Below are positions 21,384 through 32,543 of a stretch of DNA of 64,000 bases, piece by piece. Positions within the stretch are counted from its first letter, which is position 1; every line of letters starts with the position of its first letter. The stretch covers positions 61,920,035 through 61,984,034 of the forward strand of contig CM048844.1 of the NCBI GenBank assembly GCA_026545765.1. The letters are read 5' to 3'. This DNA comes from Plantago major. Taxonomy: Eukaryota; Streptophyta; Magnoliopsida; Lamiales; Plantaginaceae. The notes under the pieces are model-generated. The model was given only the letters and a program-made list of their open reading frames with translations. It was not told the origin of the DNA and ran no database searches. The position numbers and the translations under genes are program-made.

Positions 21384-22137
21384 TCTATCTGAGAACCCAA
21401 AGGCTGATAGTACTGAGCAGAGAAACTTCCAACTGAGTCTATCATAGGCTTTAGACATGTCAATCTTCAATGCTAAGTTTGTTCCCCTAGTCTTTACATC
21501 CAAAGAGTGAATAAGTTCTTGAGTAAGCAGGATGTTGTCAGAAATAAGTCTTCATTTAAGGAAGCCACTTTGATTCTCAGAAATTAAAGCAGGAAGAACT
21601 GTAGACAAACTTTCATTGAGTAGCCTTGTTATTATTTTGTGGGAACAGTTACAAAGGCTAATTGGTCTGTAATCAAACCAACCAGTGGGATTCTCTACTT
21701 TAGGTATTAGAGCTAAAGAGGTAGCTGAAATACCTACAGGTAAGCTGGAGCCATGAAAGTAATCTACTATTGCTTCCAATAGATCAGTCTTGATAATGTC
21801 CCAGCAGGATGAATAGAATATAGCTGGAAAACCATCTGGTCCAGCAGATGAGTCTTTATTCAGAGAGAAAACCACTCTTTGTAGTTCATCTAACCCTGGA
21901 GGTTCACACAATTCAACATTGATTTCTTCATCTACAAAATCTTCAACAATACTCAGGTCTGGCTCCTCAGAAATAGGTAACTCATCTGTGAACACTTTAG
22001 TGAAATAATTGACAGCTGACTCATGAATTTGCACAGAATCAGTGATCACTCTATCTCCTTCTACAATCTGGTGTACCTTTCCTTTGATTCTCTTTCTATT
22101 AACCATATTATGAAAAATCCTGGTATTCTTATGCAGC
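21381..22137 (-). pseudogene. LINE reverse transcriptase fragment (fingers to palm), inside the Harbinger element
   Basis: Minus-strand L1-type RT: HKNTRIFHNMVNRKRIKGKV, SAGPDGFPAIFYSSCWDIIK, SLALIPKVENP, FDYRPISLCN, SENQSGFLK, then a TGA at about 21554, and onward DNILLTQELIHSLDV, LKIDMSKAYDRLSW. It stops at FSDRW, where it joins the transposase in frame. The catalytic FADD-type block is not included. Only about 250 residues are present, with neither end of a natural LINE. Confidence 0.88.
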
Positions 22138-22500
22138 TTTGTTCAGACTATTTGGGCTCGTCTTTTTGGTATATTTCAAATTCCGTATCGGGATTTTGCG
22201 AGTATAGGGGAGCTTATTCTGTTTGCGATGGATCGACATTTTAGTCCTCAGATTCTCTCACTTTGGCGACTCTCTATTGTTACTAGTGTTTGGGTGCTAT
22301 GGAACACACGGAACAAATGGATTTTTGATGGAGTTGTTTTCTCTCATCGCTCGATTTTGACAACGATTTGGTGTCTTGTTGGGGAAGCTAACTCTCTGCC
22401 TTTCGGCACTATGTTTAATTCACAAGTCAATCTGCAGATTTTACACTCTTTTAGGGTACGTGGGTTGCCCTCGGATCACATTTTCCAGGAAAATCTTATT
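22138..22500 (+). pseudogene. LINE ORF2 post-RT fragment in opposite orientation
   Basis: Plus-strand frame FVQTIWARLFGIFQIPYRDF ... SLWRLSIVTSVWVLWNTRNK, WIFDGVVF. The W-x-LW-x2-RN-x-WIF block is typical of the region between zf-RVT and RNase H in plant LINEs. It abuts the minus-strand RT fragment head to head, with no poly(A) or target duplication. Confidence 0.7.
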
Positions 22501-22519
22501 TTCCCCTATTTTTTTTCTT

Positions 22520-22562
22520 CCCCCCCCCCCCCCCCCCATTTTCCCTCAAACCAAATGAAGCC
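22520..22562. repeat. C-tract and right TIR of the Harbinger element
   Basis: A run of 18 C (22520-22537), then ATTTTCCC and CTCAAACCAAATGAAGCC. Followed by TTA (22563-22565). Confidence 0.85.
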
Positions 22563-23631
22563 TTAATTAAATTAGATGTTCAATCCAATTAACATCTAAT
22601 TAATTCCAACATACGATTGATGCAACAATTACTATATTCTGTGACCCTTAGGGCCTTATGTATAGCGAGCACTAATCAAATTAAGGTCCGGACGAACTTC
22701 TAGATAATTCACTGGACATTCTTGATACATAAGGACGTTTGTGAGGACTTATACAAACTCCCTGAAATGTAGAGTTAATGATGATACGGTCCCTTCATTC
22801 ACAAATACTCGATTAAGTCTAGAACTTGATATTGTGTATGTTCCAATAACTTAATCATTGTCTCTCAATCTTATTAGTTGATCCTTGATATATTCGAACA
22901 CCATTTCGAATACATATCCAATGCATTGGCCAATGACTAACGAACAACTAAATATGAGAAGTAGATTATTCTCTCAAATTCTATTACGAGGAATGAATTC
23001 TATCTTGGCTCAACTACGACTTCCATATGCTCTATGATGTACCCAGCGCACGCTGTATCTACCCCCTCAGGAGTGCAAGCGTTGGTCGTGACCAAAGTAC
23101 ATCACTTCACACATGATGTCGTATTGACCTCAAGTCAAAGGACTATTACATCACCCTACATGCCGATACTTCCATAGACACATAAATAGAATACACCAAA
23201 TGGTTTCTCGGTAGGGTATACTAACACTCTCTAAAGTGTCCATGTCCATCAGGAATAACCGAGTTATTCGTAGTTGTGAGAACCACTACATCCATCTAAG
23301 GATATGATGCAGACCACATGCCAATCTTCAATATCCCAAGGATATTATGCATCATCGATATCCCATTCTCGATGATCATTGATTGCGGCGATTTAAGAGC
23401 TTATGCTATATCACTCAAGATCTTACATTCTTAGTGACAACAAAGCTCATCGGAACACGTGTATAAATGAATGCAGACAAACAGACAATAAACATTTAAA
23501 CACTGTAATGCCAATATATGCATATGTCCATATATACATTATAATTGCATATAACAATTATTTGCAAATACTGAATGTGAATAAGTATATTTGTTCCCAA
23601 CATGATTGTCTCTAGGACATATATACCTTCA
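22563..23631 (-). repeat. LTR-like sequence X, proximal part
   Basis: Continuation of 17941-18782 beyond the Harbinger element. No open frame of note. The minus-strand start would be TGAAGGTATATATGTCC at 23631. The plus-strand edge after 23631 (GTCGGCACGAG) does not match a standard primer site convincingly. Confidence 0.45.
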
Positions 23632-24065
23632 GTCGGCACGAGTACCCCTACTCAGTTCAATGAAACTACTGTGTCACTCCGCAAAACATCACACCACGAA
23701 GGATGTATAGAGTTGTATAACCACGATTTACGTCTAATAACTATTCCATTAATATATCACGGTATATAAAGAAGTAGTAAAAGCAGAGTTACGGCGGTTC
23801 GCCTTTACAAAAGAAAGTTAGCTACTCATAGTATCTAGAAATCAAAAATCATGAAAAGAAAGAAGAAGAAGAAGAAGAAGAAGAAGAAGAAGAAGAAGAA
23901 GCTTAGTCTCTGATGTCTTCGTGCTGCTTCTAGGGTTTCCTCCTTCTGGGTGCATGACAACCAACGGTTTTGGGGTTTCACTTCCTTGAGGACTGGTTCT
24001 CTTTCAGGAGAGCTGCTTTATGAGCGGTGTAGAATTATGAGACCCCTGAGGTCTTATTTATCATC
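23632..24065 (-). repeat. Truncated LTR of D type (3' end of element A)
   Basis: On the minus strand, ATAAATAAGACCTC.GGGGTCTCA (near 24040-24060) and TACTTCTTTATATACC.TGATATATTAAT (near 23750-23780) match the LTR at 56111-57486. The U3 start is missing; at 24065 the sequence jumps into the 3' non-coding region of element A. Confidence 0.6.
23858..23901 (+). repeat. (AAG)n microsatellite
   Basis: About 14 AAG/GAA units inside the LTR fragment. Confidence 0.95.
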
Positions 24066-25099
24066 AGAAGATAACAAGGTAGAATAAAAGGGTACTTCAG
24101 GGGCACTTATCCATTTGGACACCGAGCTCCTTCCTTTGACTTCATCTTCTCGTAATGATAAATCTTCAGCTTCTATTCTATCATCGTAACCACTCCATCG
24201 GTTGCTTCACACATAGACTACTTGCTCCTTTTTTCTCTCTTTTTTTCTTTTTTCTTTTCTTTTTTAGCATACTATTTTTTTGCATTCGTTTTACTGACTT
24301 GTATGCTTTTGGTTGGCATCATTGGGCTCTTTTAGTCTCTCCAATTTTTGGTAGTGTCTATTTTACAGAATTCTGCACTTTTGTCCGTGTTGGTTTGGTA
24401 TACATCCCATCAACCCTCATGAACACGTAGCTTATCAGGGCCACCCCTGTATGTTGATAGTATCTATAACATGCACAACACGAAAATGGTGGTCACAAGG
24501 ACCATAGATACACTCCGAGACTTTTGTACATTGCTTTTTTTTGTACTCTCTTTTTTTTCGGGAGCAAGAGCTAGTCATTTTTAGCACGGAAAATAAACAA
24601 TAGAGCCAATAAGGTTACCTTTCGATGATGATCATCTTCCACTTCTCTCCTAAACTAATTTCTCAAACTAGAGTCAGGGATTTCTTCTCCTCTTTCCCCC
24701 AAACTTGTTCTCGACATGATCGAAACATGATTCTCCTCCATTCTTTGGAGCTCGTTGCTTTGTTTCTTCATTCAAGCTCGGTGGTAGATTGATGTCACCG
24801 CTTAAGTAAAGCAAATATAGGATATATGGTGGAGTTTCCTAAATGCACAAAAGGCTTTCAGCGGGGTTAGTGAAAGGTATAGAAAAAGGATTCAGAAAGG
24901 TCAGTACCACTAATCATATTCATGCTGCTGATAAATAATGACTCAAAGGTAGTAGTGTTCACACGGGTGCACGCAGGACTTCAATTAGAGTAGCAAGTAA
25001 ATTCACTCATCAAAGTAGCATGGGTTGAATTCAGTCAGAGCATGTATTCAGCAAGCAGCAAAGCAGGAAAACAAATCCACCTCCCCTCATCATTGTTAT
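24066..25099 (-). other. Element A 3' non-coding region with conserved block
   Basis: No gene. 24370-24520 holds a block shared with E2, C and D (minus strand: CTCGGAGTGTATCTATGGTC ... AAAGTGCAGA). Closely matched by 57860-58735 of element D. Ends at GTTAT (25095-25099), the target of the solo LTR. Confidence 0.75.
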
Positions 25100-27563
25100 T
25101 GTAACGCCTCGACTTTTGGTTATTTTTAAAAGGAATGAAACATGGAAAGTGACAGACAACCTTTAGTTCGAAATTGCTGGAATAAAAATATTTTTTATTC
25201 AGCAAATAAAACCACAAGATTTTCAACATTCTTGTCTTTAAAAGATACAAAATATAACTGAAAATGACATGAGATTTTGAAATACACAAAAGGGCATTAT
25301 TTTCATTGAAAATTATCCCAAATCCCAACTACACACTTAGTTTGCTAAGTTTATCGGTCGTTCATTCTTCGCTGCCATCTCACCTACAAGGAAGGGAATA
25401 AAAACAAGTGTGAGAAAAAACTCAATGAATGTTCAAAGATTTTCGGGTGAAGTTTTCATTAAAATCATAACAATGAAAATCAAGAACTTAAAATACATTA
25501 TACTTTCAATACTGTATACTTTTCAGAAAAACATTATTGCATGCCGGTCCTTATAACCCCACAGTAAAACAGGCCTTATGTCTCCCTGATAGTCGATCAA
25601 ACTATCAAGTCAGGACCCTACCAATGTATAGGGGTGGAATTCTACGACCCAACTAAATCAGTGAAGGCTTCTATCACTCGATTTAAAGGGAATGGGCAAA
25701 GGAAACCGACAAGTAGCTCGCCAGACACAACTGACCAAACTACAAGCCAATTAACCTGAACCAAACATACGTATCTTTCTTGAACCTTCAATCAAAACAA
25801 AATAACAATCATGCATATAACAAAATATATATATCTTTTAGAATCAGCGGAAACGTGCTAAAACTCTTTCCTGATTTGGTTTTTATGCAACAGAACGCGC
25901 GTTTTGGAAACCATGCATTACTTATATATAAGTTGAAAACATATTAAAATACCTTTCAGGTTTTGAAAATAATACATATATATAGTTTTGTAGAAGACTC
26001 ACTTTTGAAGGTTAGGAAGAGCAAGAACCATGAAAGTACTTGCAAGAAGAACAAGCTACAGACTTGAAAGAAAAAGACAATAGTACTTGAAGACTTTTTT
26101 GGAGAAAATGCCCAAAATGTTTTTTGGACAAATGTGGGCTGGTAAAAGAGGGTATTTATAGGGTGGATTGAGTGAAGATGAAAGAGTTGAAGAGCTAAAA
26201 TAAATGACAATTCAAATGGATTAAATTGCACATAAACCTCACATAAAACCAACAATAAAAGTGCCAATATAAGAGAGGCCAATCAATTACTTTTCCAAAC
26301 ATTTAAATCCATTAACTAATAATAAAATGATCATATTTAAAAAGGATAGAGAGCCAAAAACATTTTTGTAAACTTTAGGGTCTATTGTATACAAAAATAA
26401 AATGTGACCTACAAAAAAAGCAACATGTAGAGCAATTAGATTGACCTCGCAGTTAGACATGCATATGTAACAATTAAACTCAAAATATTGAACATGGCTA
26501 GGTAATATTTAACTTACAATTAGTCATGCATAAGTAACATGAAAATAAACATCAAAGATAAATGAAAAGAAAGTTAGAAGGTTGATCGAAACATAGCATG
26601 AAACATTCGACATTACAGGCGACATTTCGTACTGTAACATGAAAAAGAAAGAAAACTATTTTCTTCATTAAAGAAATCTCAAGTTTCCAAACTCTTCTAT
26701 TTTAAAATATATGAATATAAAATAACACTTTAATTTCTAAACATTAAGAGAGCCACACACATAAAGACATGCATGTACATTACATAATTCAAAAGTGACT
26801 TTTCAAATTATAAATCAATGAAAGAACATATATAATTAGCTTGTATCGAATTAGTTAATTAAGAGAAAGACTCTTCACATAAATCATCAACAAAGCACAT
26901 ACATAAAGATTTTTGTTCATCAGAGAATTAACACTTCACATTATTCATCAAAAAAGCACATACATAAGGACATACATTTAAATAAGATAATTAAAAAGGA
27001 TCTTAGACTTCTTCTAACTTAACTACTATTAATATAACATATAATAAACTCACATGAAGGCAATTGAAATTAATCTTTAAATCTAATCAAGCCACACAAA
27101 TAATGATATACATTAAAATACATAATTACAATGGCACTCTTCACATTATACATCATTCAAAGCAAACAAATAAATTCTAAAATAAATTCTTGAATTAAGC
27201 TAGACAATAAAAAAGAAGTCTTGTCACATTAATCATTCATAAAGTAAATTTAAGAGAGGTCTTTCCAATTATTTTAAAGTAATTACACCAACAAATTAAA
27301 GGATAAAATAATCAGATTTTTTTAAGTAGGAAAAATACACCAAAAATAATTTCTCTTCTTTAAACAAAAGTACAAAATAAATAACCACACATATTACAAA
27401 TTGACAAGTTACATAGACTTTTAAAATAAATATAATAAACATCTAAAACAATAACACAATCAAATTAAAATAATTCAAATATATTTTTATACAAATACAC
27501 TAACACAAGTAATGGCATGCAAGGACAAAAATACTAAGGTATGTTAAAATCTGGGGTGTCACA
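25100..27563 (-). mobile_element. Solo LTR, 2464 bp, GTTAT target duplication
   Basis: Starts TGTAACGCCTCGA and ends GGGGTGTCACA, an imperfect inverted terminus common in long plant Gypsy LTRs. GTTAT is present on both sides (25095-25099 and 27564-27568), and the empty site is seen in element B (CTAGTTATGGCTC near 32256). TATTTATA at 26153-26160 gives a minus-strand TATA box. No internal region, so it is the product of LTR-LTR recombination. No coding content. Confidence 0.88.
26720..27200. repeat. Degenerate tandem repeats inside the solo LTR
   Basis: Words such as GCACATACATAA, GACATACATTTAAATA and CACATTATTCATCA recur every 60-110 bp with many differences. Confidence 0.5.
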
Positions 27564-27568
27564 GTTAT

Positions 27569-27847
27569 GGCTCACACTCGGTACACTTCCACAGATCAAA
27601 ACAATTTTCAACAAGTAGAAGACCTTAGATGAAATAGATGAAAATAAAACAAGTACTAAAACAGAATTTAAACTACAAGTTATTAAGTGCGAGTATTTAA
27701 ATGTTATTACAGACCGAGTAATTTAAGAAGTAGCAATCAAATTCCTCCCCCAAACCTAGCTAAGAGAAAATAGGAAAACTAGGAAAGTAAAGTGAAAAAA
27801 GAAAAGATACTGCCCTCCTACTGCCGTGATTCCATGGAGAAATACGT
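27569..27847 (-). other. Element A sequence between the solo LTR and the ORF, non-coding
   Basis: Matches 32260-32543 of element B. No gene. Confidence 0.7.
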
Positions 27848-29012
27848 CTAGGATGGAGGATCATCCGTTGGAGGAGTGAAGAAATCATCCTGGCTTCCAT
27901 AGTAGTGGCTCGGTCCTGTGCCAGGTGGCGGATGGAACGGTGGCTGCGGGTAGCATGGTCGATAGTTATGTTGAGGGTAGTTCGGATAACATGCTTCCAA
28001 GAGTGTCATTTCTTGATGAGCTTGAAGACAACTCAGGTTCGAATTCCACTCACTTCTTTGGAAGTTAGCATAAATCTCCTCTCGCTGCCTTATCTCTTCT
28101 TGCTGGTTGGCATGGCATTGGTCCAAGAAAGCTTGCATCTGGCCTAGATCAAAAGCTCCTTGCTGCTAGTCCCTCCTTTCCCTTGCTTCCCGAACTGCTT
28201 CCTGGTGTGTGGTGAACAAACGTTCAACCCTCCTTATAATGAATGGTTCGGTAAGGGCCACGTTTCCTGTGCCTTTCATCTCCACTCCTCGATCCTTGCA
28301 GATTCCTGTTATTAAACTTGGAAATGGGAGATTCCTCCTTTGGTTTCCTTTAAGTGAAAGCATTTCTTCCATGATGATCCGCAAATGTCAACGTGGTGTT
28401 TTGCCATTATTGAGTAGACCAATAATGCCTCAGCGTCAACTCCGAATTCTCGTTTCCTTGGTTAGATGTTGGCACGCAGAAATTGCACCCAAAACCTGGC
28501 ATGGTCGTTGAGTGCTGTCTTCGGTATCTCCCTTTGTATGTCATCTTCTTCATAATCACTCCTCAAAAGCATGTGGTGGATCTCATCTCTCACTTCCTCG
28601 TAGCTCAAGTCGGAGTGCGGGGGTTCCACAAGATTCGATAACTTGTCCTTCTTTGGTATCTCATAGAACTTGTTGATAGTCTGAGGCCCGAACGTGGACT
28701 CGACTCCCCTTACGGTGATAGAAGGATGCTTGTTCTCAACATCTACGTCGTCCACCTCCAGTTGGAAGAACTCCGCATAGAACTCCTTGACTATGTCAAG
28801 GTTGTAGCCATCGAGACAAGTAGTGAAGGGTCCCCATCCTTGTGCGTGCAATGGCGTGAGAATTTGATGTCGATGTTTCTTTCAGGGGCTACTCATCGGT
28901 TTCTGTTTACTTCTAACCATGCTTGGGCTTCCTTCGAGAGCGAAGAGTGAGTAGCACTCTTCCCGAGCCTTCCTCTCGTCTTGCTTGACTCCCCCACTTG
29001 TGCTTTCCTCAT
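27848..29012 (-). pseudogene. Putative plant transposon protein (Athila-type ORF), element A
   Basis: Minus-strand reading from an ATG at 29012-29010 to TAG at 27850-27848, broken by stops and frameshifts. The core resembles the plant 'putative plant transposon protein' domain (PF20167): HAQGWGPFTTCLDGYNLDIV, KEFYAEFF, VRGVESTFGPQTINKFYEIP, ALNDHARFWVQFLRANI, then in the next frame LLVYSIMAKHHVDI and LPFPSLITGICKDRGVEMK. The C-terminus is rich in P, Q and Y (PPFHPPPGTGPSHYYGSQDD). The family is common in Athila and related Gypsy elements; its function is not established. Here it follows protease instead of integrase. Element B has a parallel copy. Confidence 0.8.
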
Positions 29013-30451
29013 GGTACCTAGGTTCAAAAAAGTATGTGAGATAGCATTTTGGATCTAAATCAATTCTAAGGATAACATGCAAATCCATTGGGGTTTCTTC
29101 TCCCCCAAACCTAGTGTTTGTCACATCATGCATTCCAAAACTTAGCTTGTAACCAGACCAATAGCTACTCCAAAACGATACAGGAACTATTCACATAACT
29201 CAATTGCTCAAGTTGTCAAGTATTAAGTTGGAGAGCATCATCCATACGAAGGATCAACTTAAGAGCATATGTTTCCCTGGCATAAATCATCAAGTAAAAA
29301 CCATACGAGCATATAATCGTAAGAGAAAGAAGTCAATAAGAGAATTTGTTTCCTTGAGTAATTTCATCAAACACTTGGTGGGCATGAACAAAAACTCTCA
29401 ATTTCTCTAACAAGTTGCCAAATCTCTACCAAGATAATTGATAACAAGTTAAACTCTATTAGTAAGCATGTAATCTCATCAACAATTAGCACCCATATCA
29501 ATCAAATGAAGCATGTAATTGTAAAGCACCAAAGAATTATGAAGAAAGTGCAAGCAAAGAGTTAAAGGATTTAAACTTGATAATGAAGGGGAAATTGAGA
29601 TGAACAAGAGTAGAGATCACTTATTTGATGTTGTTGATGAATGTATAAGCTAAGAATGCAATGGGTAAGTGCAAAATGTGAAGAAAGTGAATATTAAGAA
29701 TTTTCGAAGAGGGGGTTTTAAGGGAGGAAGAGTGAGCTGCTAGCATCTCACTGCGGTCGACTGGCGACAGCAGTGAGGCTTGCCTCAATGCTTTTCAACG
29801 CGCTAATTTGCGCATTTTCGACTCTTTTTTGTTTTTTCAATTTTTCAAAAAGCAAATTTATTAAATAAGAAATTTTAAAAAGTTTTTCGAAAAATAAATT
29901 TGGCACAGAAAATGCAAAAAGGACGAAAATTTAAAATGCGAAAGTAAATGCGTAAAGTAATGTAACCTTGGGTTGCCTCCCAAGAGGCGCTTGTTTCTGG
30001 TCTTGTAGCTCGACGCCTGGTTTCATGATGGCTTATTTGTCGGGGGTTAGACCATCGATCCCGTTGCAGCACTTGTCCATCCATTCCTATGTTGCGTAGC
30101 TCGAATCTTCTATCCAATGTTTCATTTCTTCTTCCTCGATCTCATCTAGCACCGGATCTTCGTCGATGCGAAAGTAAACTCTAAGTAGTTGTTGATTCCC
30201 TCCAGGCAGTTCAATTCACCATCACTCTTAGCAGATCCGCATCTTGAGTATTTGTCCTCCGACCCAAAGTGCTCATCGGGGATCGATGGAAGAGTACTTC
30301 CAACTGATTCTTCACCAGTCTCCTAGTACGTCTTGAATAGATCCATCGGTGCTAGCAAATCTTCAAAAGGGACTACCAATTCTTCTTCAAAGTCCATCCA
30401 CCAGTCGTCTATGGCAAAATTGAACCTTGCTGCCTTTGCCTCCTCCAGAGT
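29013..30451 (-). other. Spacer between protease and ORF, element A
   Basis: Mostly non-coding. 29875-30300 keeps stop-ridden protease-downstream text (WTSAATGSMV, MDRRFELRN in different frames), related to the same place in B (34649-34903) and D (59345-59581). At 29741-29775 a GC-rich hairpin CTCACTGC ... GCAGTGAG stands out in AT-rich DNA. Confidence 0.6.
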
Positions 30452-31177
30452 CTAACTCAGAGTTCCCATTACTAGCCGGTAATTTGATATATTCATCGAA
30501 ATCTCCTTTCTTGCCATGTTGATAATGGTGTTGGTGGTGGCCATAAAAGGTCTTCCCAGAAGCATGGTGTCGTTGTCTGGGTATTCGTAGTCCACAATCA
30601 GGTAGTCCATAAGAATATCAAGCCCCTCCAGCTGAGTAATCACATTACGTACCTTGCCGCAAGCAGTTGTAGTAGAGCCATCGGCAACGAGTATGCCGGT
30701 CCTTGCTTCCACCATTCCTGTTAAGCCAAGTTTCTTGTAGACAGCGAGCGGCATCATATTGATGCTGGCTCCGAGATCCAAGGTTCATGTGGCTGTCTTC
30801 CCCTTGATGACAACATCAATGTTGAAAGCTCCAGGGTCGGGTTTCTTTAGTAGAACTAGTTTTGCCCTCCCTTCTTCGGTAGGAGAATCTTATTTACACC
30901 CGAGTGCTGTGGGAGAAGGTTTGAGGCCATTACCTTGCGTCCCTTCGGGGTTCTTCCATCCAGATTCAATATTGTTTCCTCTCCTAATTCCAGTAACCTC
31001 AGCAGCTTCAACAATCAACATAGCTTTCTCGGTGTGACCCGATAACTTATCAATGTTCTGTTGCAATTCCCCTACTTCTTTGGCGATTTGAGCAATCTTC
31101 AGTTCCATTCTCCTCAAAGTGTTGTCGTTTCTCCTGAAGTTATCGTCAGCCTTGGCGATAAAGGAATTGGTCCTCGC
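30452..31177 (-). pseudogene. Gag C-terminus and aspartic protease, element A
   Basis: One frame with two stops, minus strand. It starts directly after the LTR (TNSFIAKADDNFRRNDNTL), then a coiled, K/E-rich gag tail (RRMELKIAQIAKEVGELQQ), PDPGAFNIDVVIKGK, and the retropepsin active-site region TLDLGASINMMPLAVYKKLG. LGAS replaces the usual DTGAS, as in many Athila proteases. GRPFMATTNTIINM is the second conserved protease block. The capsid part of gag is missing, and no reverse transcriptase follows. The protease would cleave the Gag polyprotein in an active relative. Confidence 0.85.
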
Positions 31178-32106
31178 TGATGTGTCAAATCAAGTCCTTA
31201 ATTTATAAAGCCAAGAGCGATATCAAGGATCACTAGAAAAGCACGTAGTGAGTTGATAAGTTGCCCCCCGTGTCATTCTTGAAGGACGTAAATAAGCTTG
31301 TCGGTGTTTTAAAGTATTAGTTTGTCAAGAATTGCATCTTACAACTTCCAATTCTTTTCTTTCGCAAATCACACAAAGATCAAACAGCAAACACGGGTTT
31401 GTTATCTATTAAAGGAGACATGGGATGGTTGTTTCATCGAGAGCTAGCTAGTAAAAGGATGCAATGGATTACTCGATGTTTTGAAAGTGAAAATATTTAG
31501 TCAACGCAGTAGAGTCGTCAATTCAGCTAATCGACGTTTGTAGTCGAAAGCGTTGGGCTTAAATCGTTGTTAAACTTGAGGGTGTGAATCCCTCTAGTGG
31601 ATTTTGGGTATGAGAAAACGATTGCTAAGACTTTGAACTTATCAAACGATTCACAAGTAATCAATCAGACAAAGAACAGTTTTCATACAAAGACCTATAC
31701 TAGCATGCTCAAGATTTCACCAGTAACCCATGGGTATTGTTTAGCTACTCATACTCATGTTGTCACATGCAAGAGATATGATAAACATAAGCATAAACAT
31801 ACACAAGAATGTAAACAAAGGGAAACGATACAGAATTACCGAATAACTTTGAATTACGAAGCTTCAATAGATAACAAGGGTGGAAACAGAGTGTTTACAG
31901 GAAGAATTCTTCAGCTAAATGGTTAACCAAGACTCCAACTTCAATCAGATGGATGAATCTTGGAACCCTAGACCTCTAAAAAACTCCCAAACAATGTTGT
32001 GAAATGTAAAAGTGATGTTTGAATTACAAAGATTCGGAGTTTAAAACACCAGAAACAGAGAAAAGTAACGCTAGAATCTGGCAGATCGGAGGCGGGCGAT
32101 TGGGTA
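31178..32106 (-). repeat. LTR fragment shared at the A/B junction (C type)
   Basis: Minus-strand end is CATCA at 31178 (TGATG on plus). It matches 43983-44870 closely (for example ACTTATCAAACGATTCAC and GAAAACGATTGCTAA). The first 370 bp of the LTR are missing; at about 32106 it joins the 3' side of element B (GTGTTCACACGGGTACAC). Confidence 0.8.
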
Positions 32107-32543
32107 GTATCAATTAGCAGTGTTCACACGGGTACACACAGAATTTCAATTAGAGTAGCAAGCAAAATCATTCATCAAAGTAGCATGGGTCGAATTCAGT
32201 TAGAGCATATATTCAGCAAGCAGCAAAGTAGGAAAACAAATCCACCGCCCCTCATTCTAGTTATGGCTCAAACTCGGTACTTTTCCACAGATTAAAACAA
32301 TTTTTAGCAAGTAGAAGACCTTAGACGTAAGAGATGATAATAAAACAAGTACTAAAACATAATTTAAACTACAAGTTATTAAGTGAGATTATTTAAAGGT
32401 TATTACAGACTGAGTAATTTAACAAATAGCAATCAAATTCCTCCCCCAAACCTAGCTAAGAGAAGATAGGAAAACTAGGAAAGTAAAGAGAAAAAAGAAA
32501 AGATACTGCCCTCTCAATGTCGTGCTTCCATGGAGAAATGCGT

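Larger units (their letters stand above)
18783..22562. mobile_element. PIF/Harbinger DNA transposon, rearranged
   Basis: Terminal inverted repeats GGCTTGATTTGGTTTGAGG (18783) and the complement of CCTCAAACCAAATGAAGCC (ending 22562) differ at one base. Both ends are flanked by TTA (18780-18782 and 22563-22565), the target duplication of this superfamily. The element holds an ORF1 on the plus strand and the C-terminal half of a DDE transposase on the minus strand. LINE fragments occupy 21381-22500, so the element is a defective composite. It splits LTR-like sequence X. Confidence 0.9.
23632..32106 (-). mobile_element. Element A: minus-strand Athila-related gag/protease element without pol
   Basis: On the minus strand: LTR fragment 32106-31178, gag C-terminus and protease 31177-30452, spacer, plant-transposon-protein ORF 29012-27848, 3' non-coding region (interrupted by the solo LTR 25100-27563) to 24066, then the D-type LTR fragment. 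No primer site, N-terminal gag, reverse transcriptase, RNase H or integrase. The layout fits the class of terminal-repeat retrotransposons that keep only a GAG/protease region. Confidence 0.7.

Noticed and set aside
23632..23650. Primer site after LTR X on the plus strand
   Set aside because: GTCGGCACGAGTACC resembles the Met-type site only loosely, and the TATA box of X reads the other way.
17941..23650. Target duplication of LTR X
   Set aside because: Bases before 17943 and after 23631 do not match; edges not certain.
26840..27200. Regularly spaced repeats that could suggest a CRISPR-like array
   Set aside because: Spacing and repeat sequence are degenerate and the context is a plant LTR.
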